Counted from the stretch's first letter, positions 46,330-56,556 are shown. The stretch is DNA of 64,000 bases from an uncultured Sphingomonas sp. (GCF_937871615.1 NZ_CALMPA010000070.1:1-64000), one strand, 5' to 3'. Program-made: numbers and translations. Notes: generated from the sequence alone by a model not told the origin.

Positions 46330-48063
46330 TCAACGCGCGCGTTTCAGCGCCCAGCTCACGCTCGCGCCGCCCGCTTCGGCCATGCCGGTGACGACGAGCT
46401 GCTGCGCCGCGACCGGGCGACCGTCCGCGTCGATCCACAGGCTATCCTCGATCGAAAGCGAATCGCCGCGCACGCGAAATTGCCACAGCGCGCCGCCGGG
46501 CACGCGCAGCACGGCGGCAAGGCCGTCGGCGGTGGGCGATGCCTCCACCCCGCGCCCGAGATGGAAGCGGATCGCGAATGGCGTTGGGCCGGAACGCCGC
46601 CGCCGCCCCTTGGGCAGGAGCGAATCCTCGCCACGCAGTTCGCGCCCGTCGCCGGTGAGGACGAGCTGGCGGCGGTGGGCGAAACCGAAACGGCGGACAT
46701 AGCCGTCGTGGCTGGCCTCGATCCGGTTGGCGCCATCGGATTCCTGGCGCGACAGCTCCACCTCCGCCACGCCCTTGCCGAGCGTGCCATCGGCGAGGAT
46801 CGCGGTGGAATTGGAATCCGCCAGCGTCAGCGTGGAATGGGCGGCGGTGGTGCGCAACGCCTCGACCAGCTCGCGCGGGAGGCGAGAGGAGGCAGCGCGC
46901 GCGCCACCGCAATTGACGATCAGCCGCGTCGCGCCATCGGAAAATTCGAACGCCAGCGTCGAGGCGCTGCCACCCTCGACCACCCGCGCGACCGGGGGAG
47001 GTGCTGCATCCATGATGAGCACGGCATTGCCCCCGGTGAGCCGCTGATAGCCCCATTCGCGGGCCTGTTTGAGCGGGCGCGCGCGCACCCCGGTCGCCTC
47101 GATGATCTGCGCGACGCGCTCGGCGGAGACGGGGCCGCCGCCCTGCCAGCTCGCCAGCCCGCGATCGGCGTGGCAGGTGCCGAGCAGCGCCGGGATCAGC
47201 CGCGCCAGCGCCGCTTCCGCCGGCTCGGGCAGCTCCAGCCGGCGCGCGGCATAGCATTCGCGCAGGCTCGCCAGCAGCATCGCGATATCGAGCAACGCGT
47301 CGGGCGCGCGGCTCACCGCGCCGCCATCCTCGAACAAGGCGGTGGAAAGCGCGCGCGCCAGCCCCGCTTCACCGAACACGCGGCGCGGATCGCCGCCGGG
47401 AATGAGCAGCCCCGCTGCGACGAGGCCGCACCAGGCGGCGATACGCTTCGGCCCAGGCGGCGTCTTGTCCGCGCCGCGATCGAGATGCCGCGCGCCACGC
47501 GCCAGCGTGTTCAGCACTTTCGAGCGATAGACGAGATCGGTCGAGGAGAGGATCAGCGGGGCGTGCGCGGTCCAGAACAGCATCCGCCGGCCCCAGATAT
47601 CCGGGCGCCATGCGATGCCGGAAACCTTGTCGGCATGGGCGAGCAACCAGCGCGCCATGAGCCCCTCGGCGATCGGCGCGCCCTGCGCACGGGTCGCGAC
47701 CGAGGAGAGATCGCGTAGCCAGGCGAAGGACTGGAGATATTCGGCGAAGCCCGGCGCGACATCGAGCGCGCGGAAATCGAGACCGGCGATTTCCCGCACG
47801 TCGCCACGCCATTCGGCGCGCCCGTCAAGCAGCGCCTGCCCGCGCTTCGCATCGCCGAACAACGGATCTTCGGGCACGGCGATCAGCTTCAGCGGATAGC
47901 GCCCCTTGAGGCGGAAGCTGTGGATCGGGGTACGCCAGGTGAGCCGATCGAGGGTTTGCGAGAGGCGTTCGGTGAGCGACAGGCCGCGATCGCCGCCCGA
48001 TCTTACCAGCCGCTTGCCCTGCTCGATCCCGTCGGCGCCGGGATCGCCGCCCGGCGCGTTCAT
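46330..48063 (-). CDS. heparinase II/III-like protein
   Basis: This 577-residue protein has an N-terminal alpha-alpha toroid-like helical half (to about 340) and a C-terminal beta half with the heparinase II/III-type region ([27 protein letters not shown]). There is no signal peptide, so cytoplasmic action or non-classical export is implied. Members cleave acidic polysaccharides by elimination; the substrate here is unknown. The start overlaps the rpe stop by four bases. Confidence 0.82.
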   Translation of the reverse strand: MNAPGGDPGADGIEQGKRLVRSGGDRGLSLTERLSQTLDRLTWRTPIHSFRLKGRYPLKLIAVPEDPLFGDAKRGQALLDGRAEWRGDVREIAGLDFRALDVAPGFAEYLQSFAWLRDLSSVATRAQGAPIAEGLMARWLLAHADKVSGIAWRPDIWGRRMLFWTAHAPLILSSTDLVYRSKVLNTLARGARHLDRGADKTPPGPKRIAAWCGLVAAGLLIPGGDPRRVFGEAGLARALSTALFEDGGAVSRAPDALLDIAMLLASLRECYAARRLELPEPAEAALARLIPALLGTCHADRGLASWQGGGPVSAERVAQIIEATGVRARPLKQAREWGYQRLTGGNAVLIMDAAPPPVARVVEGGSASTLAFEFSDGATRLIVNCGGARAASSRLPRELVEALRTTAAHSTLTLADSNSTAILADGTLGKGVAEVELSRQESDGANRIEASHDGYVRRFGFAHRRQLVLTGDGRELRGEDSLLPKGRRRRSGPTPFAIRFHLGRGVEASPTADGLAAVLRVPGGALWQFRVRGDSLSIEDSLWIDADGRPVAAQQLVVTGMAEAGGASVSWALKRAR

Positions 48064-48722
48064 TCGCCCCGCAGCGCCCGGATATTGGCGGCATAGGCAT
48101 CCGGCCCGCCGCGGAAGGTGGCGGTGCCGGCGACCAAGGCGTCGGCGCCGGCATCCACCGCCAGCCGCGCGGTACGCTGGTCGATCCCGCCATCGACCTC
48201 CAAATCAATATCGCGCCCGGACGCGTCGATCATCGCGCGGATCGCGGCGATCTTGCGCAACTGGCTGTCGATGAAGGACTGCCCGCCGAAGCCGGGATTG
48301 ACGCTCATCACCAGCACCAGATCGACCATGTCGAGCAGATAATCGAGGGTTTCCACCGGGGTCGCGGGGTTGAGCACCACGCCGGCGCGCTTGCCGAGGC
48401 CCTTGATGTGCTGGAGCGAGCGATGGATATGCGGGCCGGCTTCCGGGTGAACGGTGATCGTGTCCGCGCCAGCCGCCGCGAAGGCATCGAGATAGGCGTC
48501 GACCGGCGAGATCATCAGATGAACGTCGAACGGCTTGGCGGTGTGGGCGCGCAATGCCTTCACCACCGCCGGGCCGATCGAGATGTTGGGCACGAAATGC
48601 CCGTCCATCACATCGACATGAATCCAGTCCGCCCCCGCCGCGTCGATCGCGCGCACCTCCTCGCCGAGCTTCGCGAAATCGGCGGACAATATGGATGGCG
48701 CGATACGGACTGGCTTGGTCAT
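48060..48722 (-). CDS. rpe: ribulose-phosphate 3-epimerase
   Basis: This 220-residue TIM-barrel enzyme interconverts ribulose 5-phosphate and xylulose 5-phosphate. Conserved blocks are [36 protein letters not shown] with the metal ligands, [14 protein letters not shown] and the C-terminal VDGGI. The start ATG at 48722 has GGAG just upstream; an earlier in-frame TTG is rejected. It is translationally coupled (ATGA) to the heparinase-like gene. Confidence 0.96.
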   Translation of the reverse strand: MTKPVRIAPSILSADFAKLGEEVRAIDAAGADWIHVDVMDGHFVPNISIGPAVVKALRAHTAKPFDVHLMISPVDAYLDAFAAAGADTITVHPEAGPHIHRSLQHIKGLGKRAGVVLNPATPVETLDYLLDMVDLVLVMSVNPGFGGQSFIDSQLRKIAAIRAMIDASGRDIDLEVDGGIDQRTARLAVDAGADALVAGTATFRGGPDAYAANIRALRGE

Positions 48723-48791
48723 GGTGCTCCGCTGCTGCAACTGAGGCCCGCCGGGCTGGTGGGCGCGAAGATGCCTTAACGCGCGATTCGC

Positions 48792-50084
48792 TCAGGCGGA
48801 AGCGCGTCGCAGCCGTGCGATGAAAAAGCCGTCGCAGCCACCCTTCACCTCAACCGTTCCGGGCAAGGTGCGGACATGGCCGTCGGCGTGCGCGGTGATG
48901 CCTTCCGGCAATTCGCCCGCGATCGGCGGCGCGATCGCATAATCGCCGCGCGTGCCGAGAAACCGCGCCAGTTGCGCCTCGCCCTCCGCCGGTTCGAGCG
49001 AGCAGGTGGCATAGACGAGCGCGCCGCCCGGCTTCACCCAATCCGCCGCGCGGGAAAGGATGCGCTGTTGCAGATCGGCCATCTCGGCGATCACGCCGGG
49101 ATGCGCGCGATGCAGCACGTCCGGGTGGCGGCGGAAAATGCCGGTGGCGCTGCACGGCGCATCGACCAGCACGGCGTCCGCGGGCGCGCTCGGGGACCAT
49201 TGCAGGACGTTCGCCACCACCGTTTCCGCCGCAAGCCCGATGCGCGCGAGATTTTCGTCAAGTCGCGCGGCGCGACTTTTCGAGGCGTCCACCGCCGTCA
49301 CCCGCCAACCGGCCGCGGCGAGCTGGAGCGTCTTGCCGCCCGGCGCCGCGCACAGATCGAGCGCGTGGCCATTGCCCGCGCCGATCAGCCGCGCGGGGAT
49401 CGAGGCGGCGAGATCCTGCACCCACCATGCGCCTTCGCCATAGCCGGGGAGTTCGGGCACAGGTGCTGCATCGGCAAGGCGCAGATGGCCGGGGGCGAGG
49501 CTCTCCCCCTCAAGCCCGGCCCATGACGGATCGCGCAGCGAGAGATCGAGCGCGGGCGGGGCGGCGATCGCGCGCGCGGCGGCGGCCACCACCGCATCGC
49601 CCCACGCATCGCGCCAGCGCGTGGCGACTTCCTCGGGCAGCGTCGGCGTCTCGGGCAGCGTCGCGTTGCGGCGGGAGAGCGTGCCGAACACGCCATGGAC
49701 CAGCCGGCGCGGGCCGCCATCGACGAGTGGCAGAACCGTGGCGATCGCGGCGTGCGGTGGGGTGCCCAGCCCCAATGTCTGGGCGAGCGCGATGCGCAGC
49801 GCCATCCGCGCCTTGGCATCATCGGGCAGGCGCTGGCTGGTCGCCGAATCGATCAGCGCATCGAGATCGGGCAGGCGGCGCAGCGTTTCCGCCGCGATCG
49901 CATGGGCAAGCCCGCGATCGGGCGGCGAGATCAGATCGCGCGTTGCCGCCGGCAACGCCTGCTCCAGCGCCTCGCCGCGCCGCAATACCGCATCGAGCAG
50001 GCGCAGCGCGGCGCGCCTCGTTTTCGTGCCGAGCGGCTCGACGGGGCGGGCGCGCGAATTGCGGGGCTTGGCGTGGGTCGTCAT
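48792..50084 (-). CDS. rsmB: RsmB-type rRNA (cytosine-C5)-methyltransferase
   Basis: This 430-residue enzyme methylates C967-like positions of 16S rRNA. An N-terminal NusB-like helical domain (about 20-150) is followed by the SAM-binding domain: LDLCAAPGGKTLQLA, then the two cysteines in VDAPCSATG and YATCSLEPAEGE used in m5C catalysis. I placed the start at ATG 50084; an in-frame ATG at 50093 is also possible. It is divergent from the DUF1674 gene. Confidence 0.93.
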   Translation of the reverse strand: MTTHAKPRNSRARPVEPLGTKTRRAALRLLDAVLRRGEALEQALPAATRDLISPPDRGLAHAIAAETLRRLPDLDALIDSATSQRLPDDAKARMALRIALAQTLGLGTPPHAAIATVLPLVDGGPRRLVHGVFGTLSRRNATLPETPTLPEEVATRWRDAWGDAVVAAAARAIAAPPALDLSLRDPSWAGLEGESLAPGHLRLADAAPVPELPGYGEGAWWVQDLAASIPARLIGAGNGHALDLCAAPGGKTLQLAAAGWRVTAVDASKSRAARLDENLARIGLAAETVVANVLQWSPSAPADAVLVDAPCSATGIFRRHPDVLHRAHPGVIAEMADLQQRILSRAADWVKPGGALVYATCSLEPAEGEAQLARFLGTRGDYAIAPPIAGELPEGITAHADGHVRTLPGTVEVKGGCDGFFIARLRRASA

Positions 50085-50124
50085 CGCGCCCATGTGGCGG
50101 TTAACCAGCAAGATCGGAAGAGCA

Positions 50125-50277
50125 ATGTCGAAACGCCCCCCGCACGTGAAAGCGCCGGCCTATCTTTCGCCGAACCCGCCGGTGCCGAAACCGGCGCCCG
50201 CGAAGCCGGGGCCTGCCGATCGCGATCCGACCCGCTATGGGGATTGGGAGCTGAAGGGGATCGCGGTCGATTTCTAG
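50125..50277 (+). CDS. DUF1674 small protein (SDHAF4-like)
   Basis: This 50-residue protein has a proline-rich middle and ends RDPTRYGDWELKGIAVDF, the hallmark of the DUF1674 family. That family includes the mitochondrial succinate dehydrogenase assembly factor 4. A bacterial role in SdhA flavinylation or protection is plausible but unproven. GGAAG lies eight bases before the ATG. It is the only plus-strand gene in an otherwise minus-strand stretch. Confidence 0.85.
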   Translation: MSKRPPHVKAPAYLSPNPPVPKPAPAKPGPADRDPTRYGDWELKGIAVDF

Positions 50278-50288
50278 GGCAATCCTCC

Positions 50289-50819
50289 TTAGGCGATCTG
50301 TTCGGCCAGCTTGACCAGTGTGTTCCAGTTGCGCGCGGTGGCGGCTTTCGGGAATTTCGCGCGCGCCATCGCCGGGGTCAGCTTCGATCGGCCGATGCCG
50401 TCGGGATAGTCGATGAACAATTCGCGCCCGATCGCGCGCACCTGTTCCGGCCCGTGATAATTGTCCGCGAGCGCGGCAAGCGCCGCCGGGGCGACGGGCG
50501 CATGGAGGAAGAACACCACCACATGGCTGGGCCGGATTTCCGCCTCACGCGGGAAGGGATTGGCGGCGATGATCGCGGCCAGCGCGCGATGATCGCGCAG
50601 GAACCAGTCTGTATCCAGCCCGAGCCTGTCGCGAGCCGCCGCCTGCAAGTGCCGCTCCAGCGCGGCGGCATCGGTTTCGTCGGCGTCGAACAGGGCGTTG
50701 CCCGAGGCGAGCAGGGTGGAGACATCGCGCATCCCCTCCGCCGCCAGAAACGCGCGCAGATCGGCCATCGCGAGGCTCTTGCCGGCGTTGATGCTTCTGA
50801 GCAGCGCCGCCCAGCGCAT
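50289..50819 (-). CDS. DUF1697 family protein
   Basis: This 176-residue cytoplasmic protein starts MRWAALLRSINAGKSLAMADLRAF, the conserved opening of DUF1697 proteins. It also carries LLASGNALFDADET and a C-terminal ATARNWNTLVKL. The biochemical function is unknown. The ATG at 50819 follows the gpsA stop by two bases on the same strand, so it ends the tsaD-gpsA-DUF1697 operon. The longer upstream frame inside gpsA is a shadow. Confidence 0.88.
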   Translation of the reverse strand: MRWAALLRSINAGKSLAMADLRAFLAAEGMRDVSTLLASGNALFDADETDAAALERHLQAAARDRLGLDTDWFLRDHRALAAIIAANPFPREAEIRPSHVVVFFLHAPVAPAALAALADNYHGPEQVRAIGRELFIDYPDGIGRSKLTPAMARAKFPKAATARNWNTLVKLAEQIA

Positions 50820-50821
50820 CG

Positions 50822-51793
50822 TCAGCTTTCGTCGCGCAGCGGGCGGGCGAGCAGGTCGCGCGTCACCGCGCGCACGTCCGCGCCATCGAGCAACCGGCAC
50901 ACCGCATCGACGATCGGCATATCGACCCCCGCCTCGCGCGCCGCTTCGGCCAGCACCGGGGCGGTGAACGCGCCTTCGGCCACGGTGCGGCGATCGGCGA
51001 GCAGCGCCGTGGCCTGCTCACCGCGCCCGAGGCCAAGGCCGAGCGAGAAGTTGCGCGAACTGGTCGAGGAACAGGTGAGGACGAGATCGCCCAGCCCCGA
51101 AAGCCCCGCCAACGTCTCCGCCCGCGCGCCGCGCGCAAGGCCGAAGCGCGTCATTTCCGCGAAACCGCGCGCGATCAGCGCGGCGCGGGCGTTCTGGCCG
51201 AGGCCGGCGCCCTCAACCACGCCACAGGCGATCGCCAGCACGTTCTTCACCGCGCCGCCGATCTCCGCCCCCACCACGTCTGTCGAGGCATAGGGGCGGA
51301 AGGCAGGGCCGGCGAGTCGCGCCGCGAGCCGCGCCTGAAGCGCATGATCCTCGCACGCGAGCGTGACGGCGGTGGGCAGGCCGGCGGCGACCTCATGCGC
51401 GAAGGTGGGGCCGGAAAGCACCGCGATCGGCGCCTCAGGGTGCGCGGCGTGCGCCACCTCGCCGACCAGCCGGCGCGATCCCGCCTCGATCCCCTTGGCG
51501 CACATCACCAGCGGCGTCGCGCCGACCGGCGTATCAGCGAGCACGCGCCCGACATGCTGGGCGGGGGCGACGACCAGCAGCGCGTCCACGCCCGAAAGAT
51601 CGCCAAGCGCGCCGGTCGCGCGGATCGCGGGCGAGAGCGGGACGCCGGGCAGGAACAAGGGATTCGTGTGATCGGCGTTGACCGAGGCCACCACCTCCGG
51701 CTCGCGCGCCCATAGCAGCACCTCGCCGCCACGCGCCGCCACCTGCGCCAGCGCGGTGCCCCAGGCCCCGCCGCCGATCACCCCGATCCTCAT
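50822..51793 (-). CDS. gpsA: glycerol-3-phosphate dehydrogenase [NAD(P)+]
   Basis: This 323-residue enzyme reduces dihydroxyacetone phosphate to glycerol 3-phosphate for phospholipid synthesis. The N-terminal nucleotide motif is [16 protein letters not shown]. The catalytic lysine lies in [15 protein letters not shown], and [14 protein letters not shown] is the C-terminal signature. Length and order are normal. The start overlaps the tsaD stop by four bases. Confidence 0.96.
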   Translation of the reverse strand: MRIGVIGGGAWGTALAQVAARGGEVLLWAREPEVVASVNADHTNPLFLPGVPLSPAIRATGALGDLSGVDALLVVAPAQHVGRVLADTPVGATPLVMCAKGIEAGSRRLVGEVAHAAHPEAPIAVLSGPTFAHEVAAGLPTAVTLACEDHALQARLAARLAGPAFRPYASTDVVGAEIGGAVKNVLAIACGVVEGAGLGQNARAALIARGFAEMTRFGLARGARAETLAGLSGLGDLVLTCSSTSSRNFSLGLGLGRGEQATALLADRRTVAEGAFTAPVLAEAAREAGVDMPIVDAVCRLLDGADVRAVTRDLLARPLRDES

Positions 51794-52815
51794 GCCTTCA
51801 CCCCCGCGCCACGCACCGCCTCCGCCAGGGGATCGAGCGGCCAGCGCGCGCGCGCCGGCACGTCGAGCGCGTCGGTGAGGCCGGCGGTGAACCGCTCCAC
51901 CCCCGCCCAGGCGATCATCGCGGCGTTATCGGTGCACAGCCACAAGGGCGGCGCGACGAAGCGCAGCCCGCTTTCGATCGCCAGCCGCTGAAGCGCGCCG
52001 CGCACGGCGGTGTTGGCGGCGACCCCGCCCGCCACGACCAGCGCGGTGGCGCTATCGGCGCGGGTAAGCGCGCGGCGGGTGCGGTCGATCAGGCAATCGA
52101 CCACCGCCTGCTGGAACGACGCGGCGATATCCTCCGGCGCGTGATGCCCCACCGCGCGCGCGACCGCGCTCTTGAGCCCCGCGAAGGAGAAATGCGGTTC
52201 GCCCGATCCGAGCAGCGGGCGCGGCAACGGCACGGCCCGCGCATCGCCAAGCGTCGCCGCGCGCTCCACCGCCGGGCCGCCGGGAAAGCCGAGGCCAAGC
52301 AGCTTCGCGGTCTTGTCGAATGCTTCGCCCGCGGCATCGTCTATCGTGGTGGCGAGCCGGCGATATCGGTCGACACCCTCTACCCGCAGCAACTGGCAAT
52401 GCCCGCCCGAGACGAGCAGCAGCAGATAGGGAAATTCGAGATCGGGATCGGACAGGCGCGGGCTGAGCGCATGGCCCTCCAGATGATTGACCGCGATCAG
52501 CGGCTTGCCCACCGCGTGGGCGATCGCCTTGCCGGTGACCAGCCCGACCATCACGCCGCCGATCAGCCCCGGCCCGGCGGTGGCGGCGATGGCATCCACA
52601 TCCGCCAGCGACACGCCCGCATCGGCGAGCGCGGCCTCGATCAGCGGCTCCAGCGCCTCGACATGCGCGCGCGCGGCGATTTCCGGCACCACCCCGCCAT
52701 AAGGGCGATGCGCGGCTTCCTGCCCGGCAAGGCGATGCGCCAGCACGCGCCGTTCGCCATCGACCAGCGCGGCGGCGGTCTCGTCACAGGAGGATTCCAG
52801 CCCAAGGATCAGCAT
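51790..52815 (-). CDS. tsaD: tRNA N6-adenosine threonylcarbamoyltransferase
   Basis: This 341-residue enzyme transfers threonylcarbamoyl to A37 of ANN-decoding tRNAs (t6A). [16 protein letters not shown] at the start, the metal site histidines in [10 protein letters not shown], and VSGGHCQLL and [13 protein letters not shown] are TsaD/Kae1 signatures. It is the first gene of the tsaD-gpsA-DUF1697 run. It is divergent from hemC across 65 bases that contain a half copy of a repeat. Confidence 0.96.
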   Translation of the reverse strand: MLILGLESSCDETAAALVDGERRVLAHRLAGQEAAHRPYGGVVPEIAARAHVEALEPLIEAALADAGVSLADVDAIAATAGPGLIGGVMVGLVTGKAIAHAVGKPLIAVNHLEGHALSPRLSDPDLEFPYLLLLVSGGHCQLLRVEGVDRYRRLATTIDDAAGEAFDKTAKLLGLGFPGGPAVERAATLGDARAVPLPRPLLGSGEPHFSFAGLKSAVARAVGHHAPEDIAASFQQAVVDCLIDRTRRALTRADSATALVVAGGVAANTAVRGALQRLAIESGLRFVAPPLWLCTDNAAMIAWAGVERFTAGLTDALDVPARARWPLDPLAEAVRGAGVKA

Positions 52816-52840
52816 GGCTCGTTCCTTATCCGCTCGCTGC

Positions 52841-52855
52841 GAACTTGTCGAAGGG
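52841..52855 (+). repeat. solitary repeat arm in the tsaD-hemC spacer
   Basis: GAACTTGTCGAAGGG differs by one base from the arm GAGCTTGTCGAAGGG of the inverted repeat at 44571-44653. The partner arm is missing. It may be a decayed copy or chance; the spacer shows no other feature. Confidence 0.45.
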
Positions 52856-52880
52856 CGCGGCTTGGGCCATCGGGGGCGGC

Positions 52881-53780
52881 ATGACCTTTCGCCTCGGCAC
52901 CCGTGCTTCGCCCCTTGCGCTCACCCAGGCGGAGATGGTGCGCGACGCGCTTGTCGCCGCGCATCCCGGCATCGCGGTTGAGCTGGTGCCGATGCGCACC
53001 ACCGGCGACAGGGTGCAGGATCGCGCGCTGGCCGAGATCGGCGGCAAGGGGCTGTGGACCAAGGAGCTGGATCGCGCGCTGCTCGCGGGCGAGGTCGATG
53101 CCTGCGTCCATTCGGGCAAGGATGTCGAGACGATCCGCCCGGCGGAGATCGCCATCGCGGCGATGCTGCCGCGCGCCGATGTGCGCGATCGGCTGATCGG
53201 GGCGCCGTCGATCGCCGCGCTGGCGGCGGGCGCGGTGGTCGGCACCAGCTCGCCGCGTCGGCGCGCGCAATTGCTCCATCTGCGCCCCGATCTCAGGACC
53301 GTGCTGTTCCGGGGTAATGTCGCCACCCGGCTCGCCAGACTGGAGGCGGGGGAGGCGGATGCGACATTGCTCGCCGCCGCCGGGCTCGATCGGCTCGGGC
53401 GGCACGATCTGGGAAGCGCGATTTCGATCGACGAGATGCTGCCCGCGCCATCGCAGGCGGCGGTGGCGATCGAAGTGCGCGCCGGCTCCCCGGCGGCGGG
53501 GATCGTCGCGGTGATCGACGATGCGCCGACCAGCATGGCGGTGCGGGCCGAACGCGCCCTGCTCGCCGCGTTCCACGCGGGGTGCCATTCGCCGGTCGGT
53601 GCGTTGGCGCGGATCGTGGACGGACGCGTCGTGCTGCGCGCGCAATTGCTGTCCGAGGATGGCGCGGAGACGATCGCGGGTGAACTGTCCGGCGCGCCCG
53701 GCGAGGATATCGCCGGGGCGCTCGCGCGCGATCTGCTGGCGCGCGCGCCGGCGGCGGTGAAGCGGCTGTTCGGCGGATGA
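52881..53780 (+). CDS. hemC: porphobilinogen deaminase (hydroxymethylbilane synthase)
   Basis: This 299-residue enzyme polymerises four porphobilinogens into hydroxymethylbilane for haem. It begins [16 protein letters not shown]. The [14 protein letters not shown] and VHSGKDVET segments bind substrate, and Cys235 in [10 protein letters not shown] anchors the dipyrromethane cofactor. The usual SLKD reads GKDV, a minor change. The start ATG at 52881 follows GGGGGCGGC. It overlaps hemD by four bases. Confidence 0.95.
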   Translation: MTFRLGTRASPLALTQAEMVRDALVAAHPGIAVELVPMRTTGDRVQDRALAEIGGKGLWTKELDRALLAGEVDACVHSGKDVETIRPAEIAIAAMLPRADVRDRLIGAPSIAALAAGAVVGTSSPRRRAQLLHLRPDLRTVLFRGNVATRLARLEAGEADATLLAAAGLDRLGRHDLGSAISIDEMLPAPSQAAVAIEVRAGSPAAGIVAVIDDAPTSMAVRAERALLAAFHAGCHSPVGALARIVDGRVVLRAQLLSEDGAETIAGELSGAPGEDIAGALARDLLARAPAAVKRLFGG

Positions 53781-54445
53781 CGCGCACCGCGATCGTGCTG
53801 CGCCCCGCGCCCGGCGATGCGCAGACGATCGCCCGGCTCGCGGCGCGCGGCATTCCCGCCCGCGCGCTGCCGCTGTTCGCGATCGAGCCGGTCGCATGGT
53901 CGTTGCCGGACGGGGATTTCGACGCGCTGCTCGTCACCAGCGCCAATGCGATGCGCCATGCAGGCGCCGGGCTGGCGGCGGTGCGCGCGCTGCCGGTTAT
54001 CGCGGTGGGCGAGGCGAGCGCCGCCGCCGCGCGGGAAGCGGGTTTGCGCGTCGCGATAACCGGGGCGAGCGATGGCGCAGCGGCGATCGCGGCGGCGCGC
54101 GCGGCGGGCTTCACGCGGCTGCTCCATCTTGTCGGGCATGATCGGATCGGCTTGACGGGGGTGACGGCGATCACCGTCTATCGCAGCCGCGCGCTCGACC
54201 CCGCGCCCGGTGCGCTTGCGGCGGCAAGCGGGCAGGTCGTGTTGCTCCATTCGCCGCGCGCCGCGCGCCGTTTCGCGGCGCTGGTCGATCGCGATGGCGT
54301 GGCACGCGACACGATCCGCCTCGCCGCGCTGAGCGAGGCGGTGGCGTGCGCCGCGGGGCGGGGCTGGGGCGAAACGCTGATCGCGCCGCGCCCCGACGAC
54401 GCGCTGCTTGTCGCGCTCGCCGCAAAGCTCGCGATTGACCCGTGA
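53777..54445 (+). CDS. hemD: uroporphyrinogen-III synthase
   Basis: This 222-residue protein closes hydroxymethylbilane to uroporphyrinogen III. HemD sequences are poorly conserved; support comes from the two-lobed pattern (LLVTSANAMRHAG early, VYRSRALDPAPGALAAA in the middle, HSPRAARRFAALV late) and from coupling to hemC. It is followed 24 bases later by the mitofilin-like gene, a conserved alphaproteobacterial arrangement. Confidence 0.9.
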   Translation: MTRTAIVLRPAPGDAQTIARLAARGIPARALPLFAIEPVAWSLPDGDFDALLVTSANAMRHAGAGLAAVRALPVIAVGEASAAAAREAGLRVAITGASDGAAAIAAARAAGFTRLLHLVGHDRIGLTGVTAITVYRSRALDPAPGALAAASGQVVLLHSPRAARRFAALVDRDGVARDTIRLAALSEAVACAAGRGWGETLIAPRPDDALLVALAAKLAIDP

Positions 54446-54469
54446 GCCCGGCGCGGGGATAGTGCGCGC

Positions 54470-55387
54470 ATGAACGATCCTATGCCGAGCGAAACCGCCG
54501 CGCGCCGGCCGCGGGTCGGGCTGGTGACGATTTTTATCGTGCTGGCCTTTGCCATCGGCATCGCGCTGATGTTTTTCGCGATGCGCAATTCGGGGGGATG
54601 GTTCATCCACACCCCCGCAGCCAACCCGCCGGCCCCTGCCGCCGCCCCTGCCGAGCCACAGCCGGTCGCGGCGCCATCCCCATCCTCACCCGCCCCGCCG
54701 CCCGATCTCGACGGGCTGGCGACGCGCGAAACTGCGCTTGCCGCGCAACTCGCCGCGCTGGAGGCGCGCGCGGCGGAGATCGGCAGCACCTCCGCCGCCG
54801 CCGCCACGCAAGCCAGCCGCGCGGAGGCGATGATGGTCGCCTTCGCCACGCGCCGCGCGATAGATCGCGGGCTGCCGCTTGGTTACCTTGAGGTGCAGTT
54901 GCGCGAACGCTTCGGCAAGATCGCGCCCGGCCCGGTGGCCACCGTCATCCAGGCGGCGCGCCAGCCGGTGACGATCGCGGCGCTACGCCAGGCGCTGGAC
55001 AATAGCGCCGATGTGCTCATCAACGGCGATGACGGCTGGCTGGAGGGGCTGAGGCTTCAGCTTGGCAAGCTCGTCATCCTGCACGATGCCAACACCCCGT
55101 CGCAGCTTCCCGGCGAGCGGCTGGCGCGTGCGCGGCGGCTGCTCGAATCCGGGCAGGTGCAGGCGGCGCTGGGGGAGGTGTCGCGGCTGCCCGGCGCGGC
55201 GGATTCGGGCAATTGGGCGGTCGCCGCGCGGCGCTATGTCGATGCGCATCGCGCGCTCGATGTGATCGAGGCGGCGGCGCTGATGCTGCCGCCGCCTGTG
55301 CCGGTGAAGCAGGATGAGGCTGATGCCGCCCCGGCGCCTGTGCCTGCGCTCGCGCAGATCGCGCCACCGCCGCCGGACGTTATCTGA
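54470..55387 (+). CDS. mitofilin/Mic60-like membrane protein
   Basis: This 305-residue protein has a short cytoplasmic N-terminus, one membrane helix (about 16-39), a Pro/Ala-rich periplasmic linker, a short coiled-coil segment (about 80-120) and a C-terminal mitofilin-like region (about 170-265, ADVLINGDDGWLEGLRLQLG to VAARRYVDAHRALDVI). Alphaproteobacterial Mic60 homologues lie next to hemD and shape the inner membrane. This one is shorter than average and ends in a Pro-rich tail. Its last eight bases overlap the convergent DUF72 gene. Confidence 0.82.
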   Translation: MNDPMPSETAARRPRVGLVTIFIVLAFAIGIALMFFAMRNSGGWFIHTPAANPPAPAAAPAEPQPVAAPSPSSPAPPPDLDGLATRETALAAQLAALEARAAEIGSTSAAAATQASRAEAMMVAFATRRAIDRGLPLGYLEVQLRERFGKIAPGPVATVIQAARQPVTIAALRQALDNSADVLINGDDGWLEGLRLQLGKLVILHDANTPSQLPGERLARARRLLESGQVQAALGEVSRLPGAADSGNWAVAARRYVDAHRALDVIEAAALMLPPPVPVKQDEADAAPAPVPALAQIAPPPPDVI

Positions 55388-56177
55388 CGCGCTCGATCAG
55401 CGCCATCGCGCCATGCGGAGCACGGATCTTGGCGCCGTTGATGAAGAATATGAACGCATCGCGTGGCGCGCGCGTCATTTTCGATGGATCGACATAAGGC
55501 AGGTTTTTAGGCGCGTCGCCCGCCGCCCATTGGTGCGCCGCGCCAGCCCAGCGATCGAGCGCGGCGGGGGTATAGCCCGCCGGCTCCTCCTCCACGGCAT
55601 TTTCCAGCCGGGCATAAGTGAAATCGCCCGTCACATCGGCGATCGCGGGATAACCGGCTGAATCGGCATAGACGATCGCCACGCCCGCCGCGCGGCACAT
55701 CGCGATAAAGGCGGGATCGGCAAAGGATTCGTGCCGCACCTGCACCGCATGGCGCAGCGAGACGCCGGCATGATCTGGCGGCAGCAATTTCAGGAATGCC
55801 GCGAAATCATCGGCGTCGAACTTCTTGGTCGCCATGAATTGCCACAGGATCGGCCCGAGCTTGGCCCCCAGCTCCACGATCCCCTGCCCGACGAAGCGGG
55901 CGACCGATTCGCCGGCCTCCGCCAGCACCTTGCGATTGGTGCAGAAGCGCGATGCCTTGAGCGTGAAGACGAAGCCGTCGGGCACCGCGTTTGCCCAGTT
56001 GGCGAAGGTCGCGGGTTTGAAGCCGCTGTAATAGGTGCCGTTGATCTCGATCGCGGTCAGCTTGCCGGCGGCATATTCCAACTCGCGCTTCGCGGGCCAT
56101 TTCGCCGGATAGAAGCTGTCACGCCATGGCTCATAGGTCCAGCCGCCGATGCCGATGCGAATCCTGCCTGTGCTCAT
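55380..56177 (-). CDS. DUF72 family protein
   Basis: This 265-residue TIM-barrel-like protein starts IRIGIGGWTYEPWRDSFYP, the classic opening of DUF72/YecE proteins. It also carries EINGTYYSGFKPATFANW, VQVRHESFADP and the C-terminal YVDPSKMTRAPRDAFIFFING. The function is unknown. It ends eight bases inside the mitofilin-like gene on the opposite strand and starts a few bases from a 272-bp palindromic element. Confidence 0.9.
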   Translation of the reverse strand: MSTGRIRIGIGGWTYEPWRDSFYPAKWPAKRELEYAAGKLTAIEINGTYYSGFKPATFANWANAVPDGFVFTLKASRFCTNRKVLAEAGESVARFVGQGIVELGAKLGPILWQFMATKKFDADDFAAFLKLLPPDHAGVSLRHAVQVRHESFADPAFIAMCRAAGVAIVYADSAGYPAIADVTGDFTYARLENAVEEEPAGYTPAALDRWAGAAHQWAAGDAPKNLPYVDPSKMTRAPRDAFIFFINGAKIRAPHGAMALIERVR

Positions 56178-56180
56178 TGC

Positions 56181-56452
56181 CTAGGGTCCAAACTCGATCA
56201 GCGCAGCGTCGTGATCGCCCGGAGAAGTCCGCTGGCAAGGAGCGTAGCGCAGCCGCGTAGCTGATGCTACGCGCAAGCAAGCGACGCCGTCCAGCGGACT
56301 TCTCCGGGCGACCCCTTCGGGGCGGGCGGATTTTGGTGTCATGCGGCGTCGCGCGTCGGTCACGATGGAACCCCATCGCTCCCTCCTTGCTCCTTGCCTG
56401 ACGCCAAAATCCGCTCCGTCACGGCGCTGTGCTGATCGAGTTTTGACCCTAG
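56181..56452. repeat. 272-bp multi-stem palindromic element
   Basis: An outer inverted repeat of 34 bases (56181-56214 with 56419-56452, 31 positions matching, CTAGGGTC at both extremes) encloses two further stems. The first is perfect over 21 bases (56215-56235 with 56291-56311). The second matches 15 of 16 bases (56326-56341 with 56399-56414). One strand could fold as a multi-branched structure. It lies between DUF72 and pbpC, the only gap over 300 bases in the window (56178-56606). A structured RNA, a non-autonomous mobile element or a regulatory fold are all open. Confidence 0.85.
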
Positions 56453-56530
56453 CATAGCAGGAAAATGCGGCGCGGGCGTTGGCCGCGTCGCGTGATACGC
56501 ATCGACGCGGCCGGTGCCGTTTGCGCAACA

Positions 56531-56556
56531 CCGGCCCCCAAAGGGATAGGGGCCGG
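56531..56556 (-). terminator. possible hairpin downstream of pbpC
   Basis: CCGGCCCC (56531-56538) pairs with GGGGCCGG (56549-56556) around ten bases. A second stem, GGCCGCGTCG/CGACGCGGCC, lies at 56481-56512. Both follow the pbpC stop on the minus strand but lack T-tracts. Confidence 0.3.
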
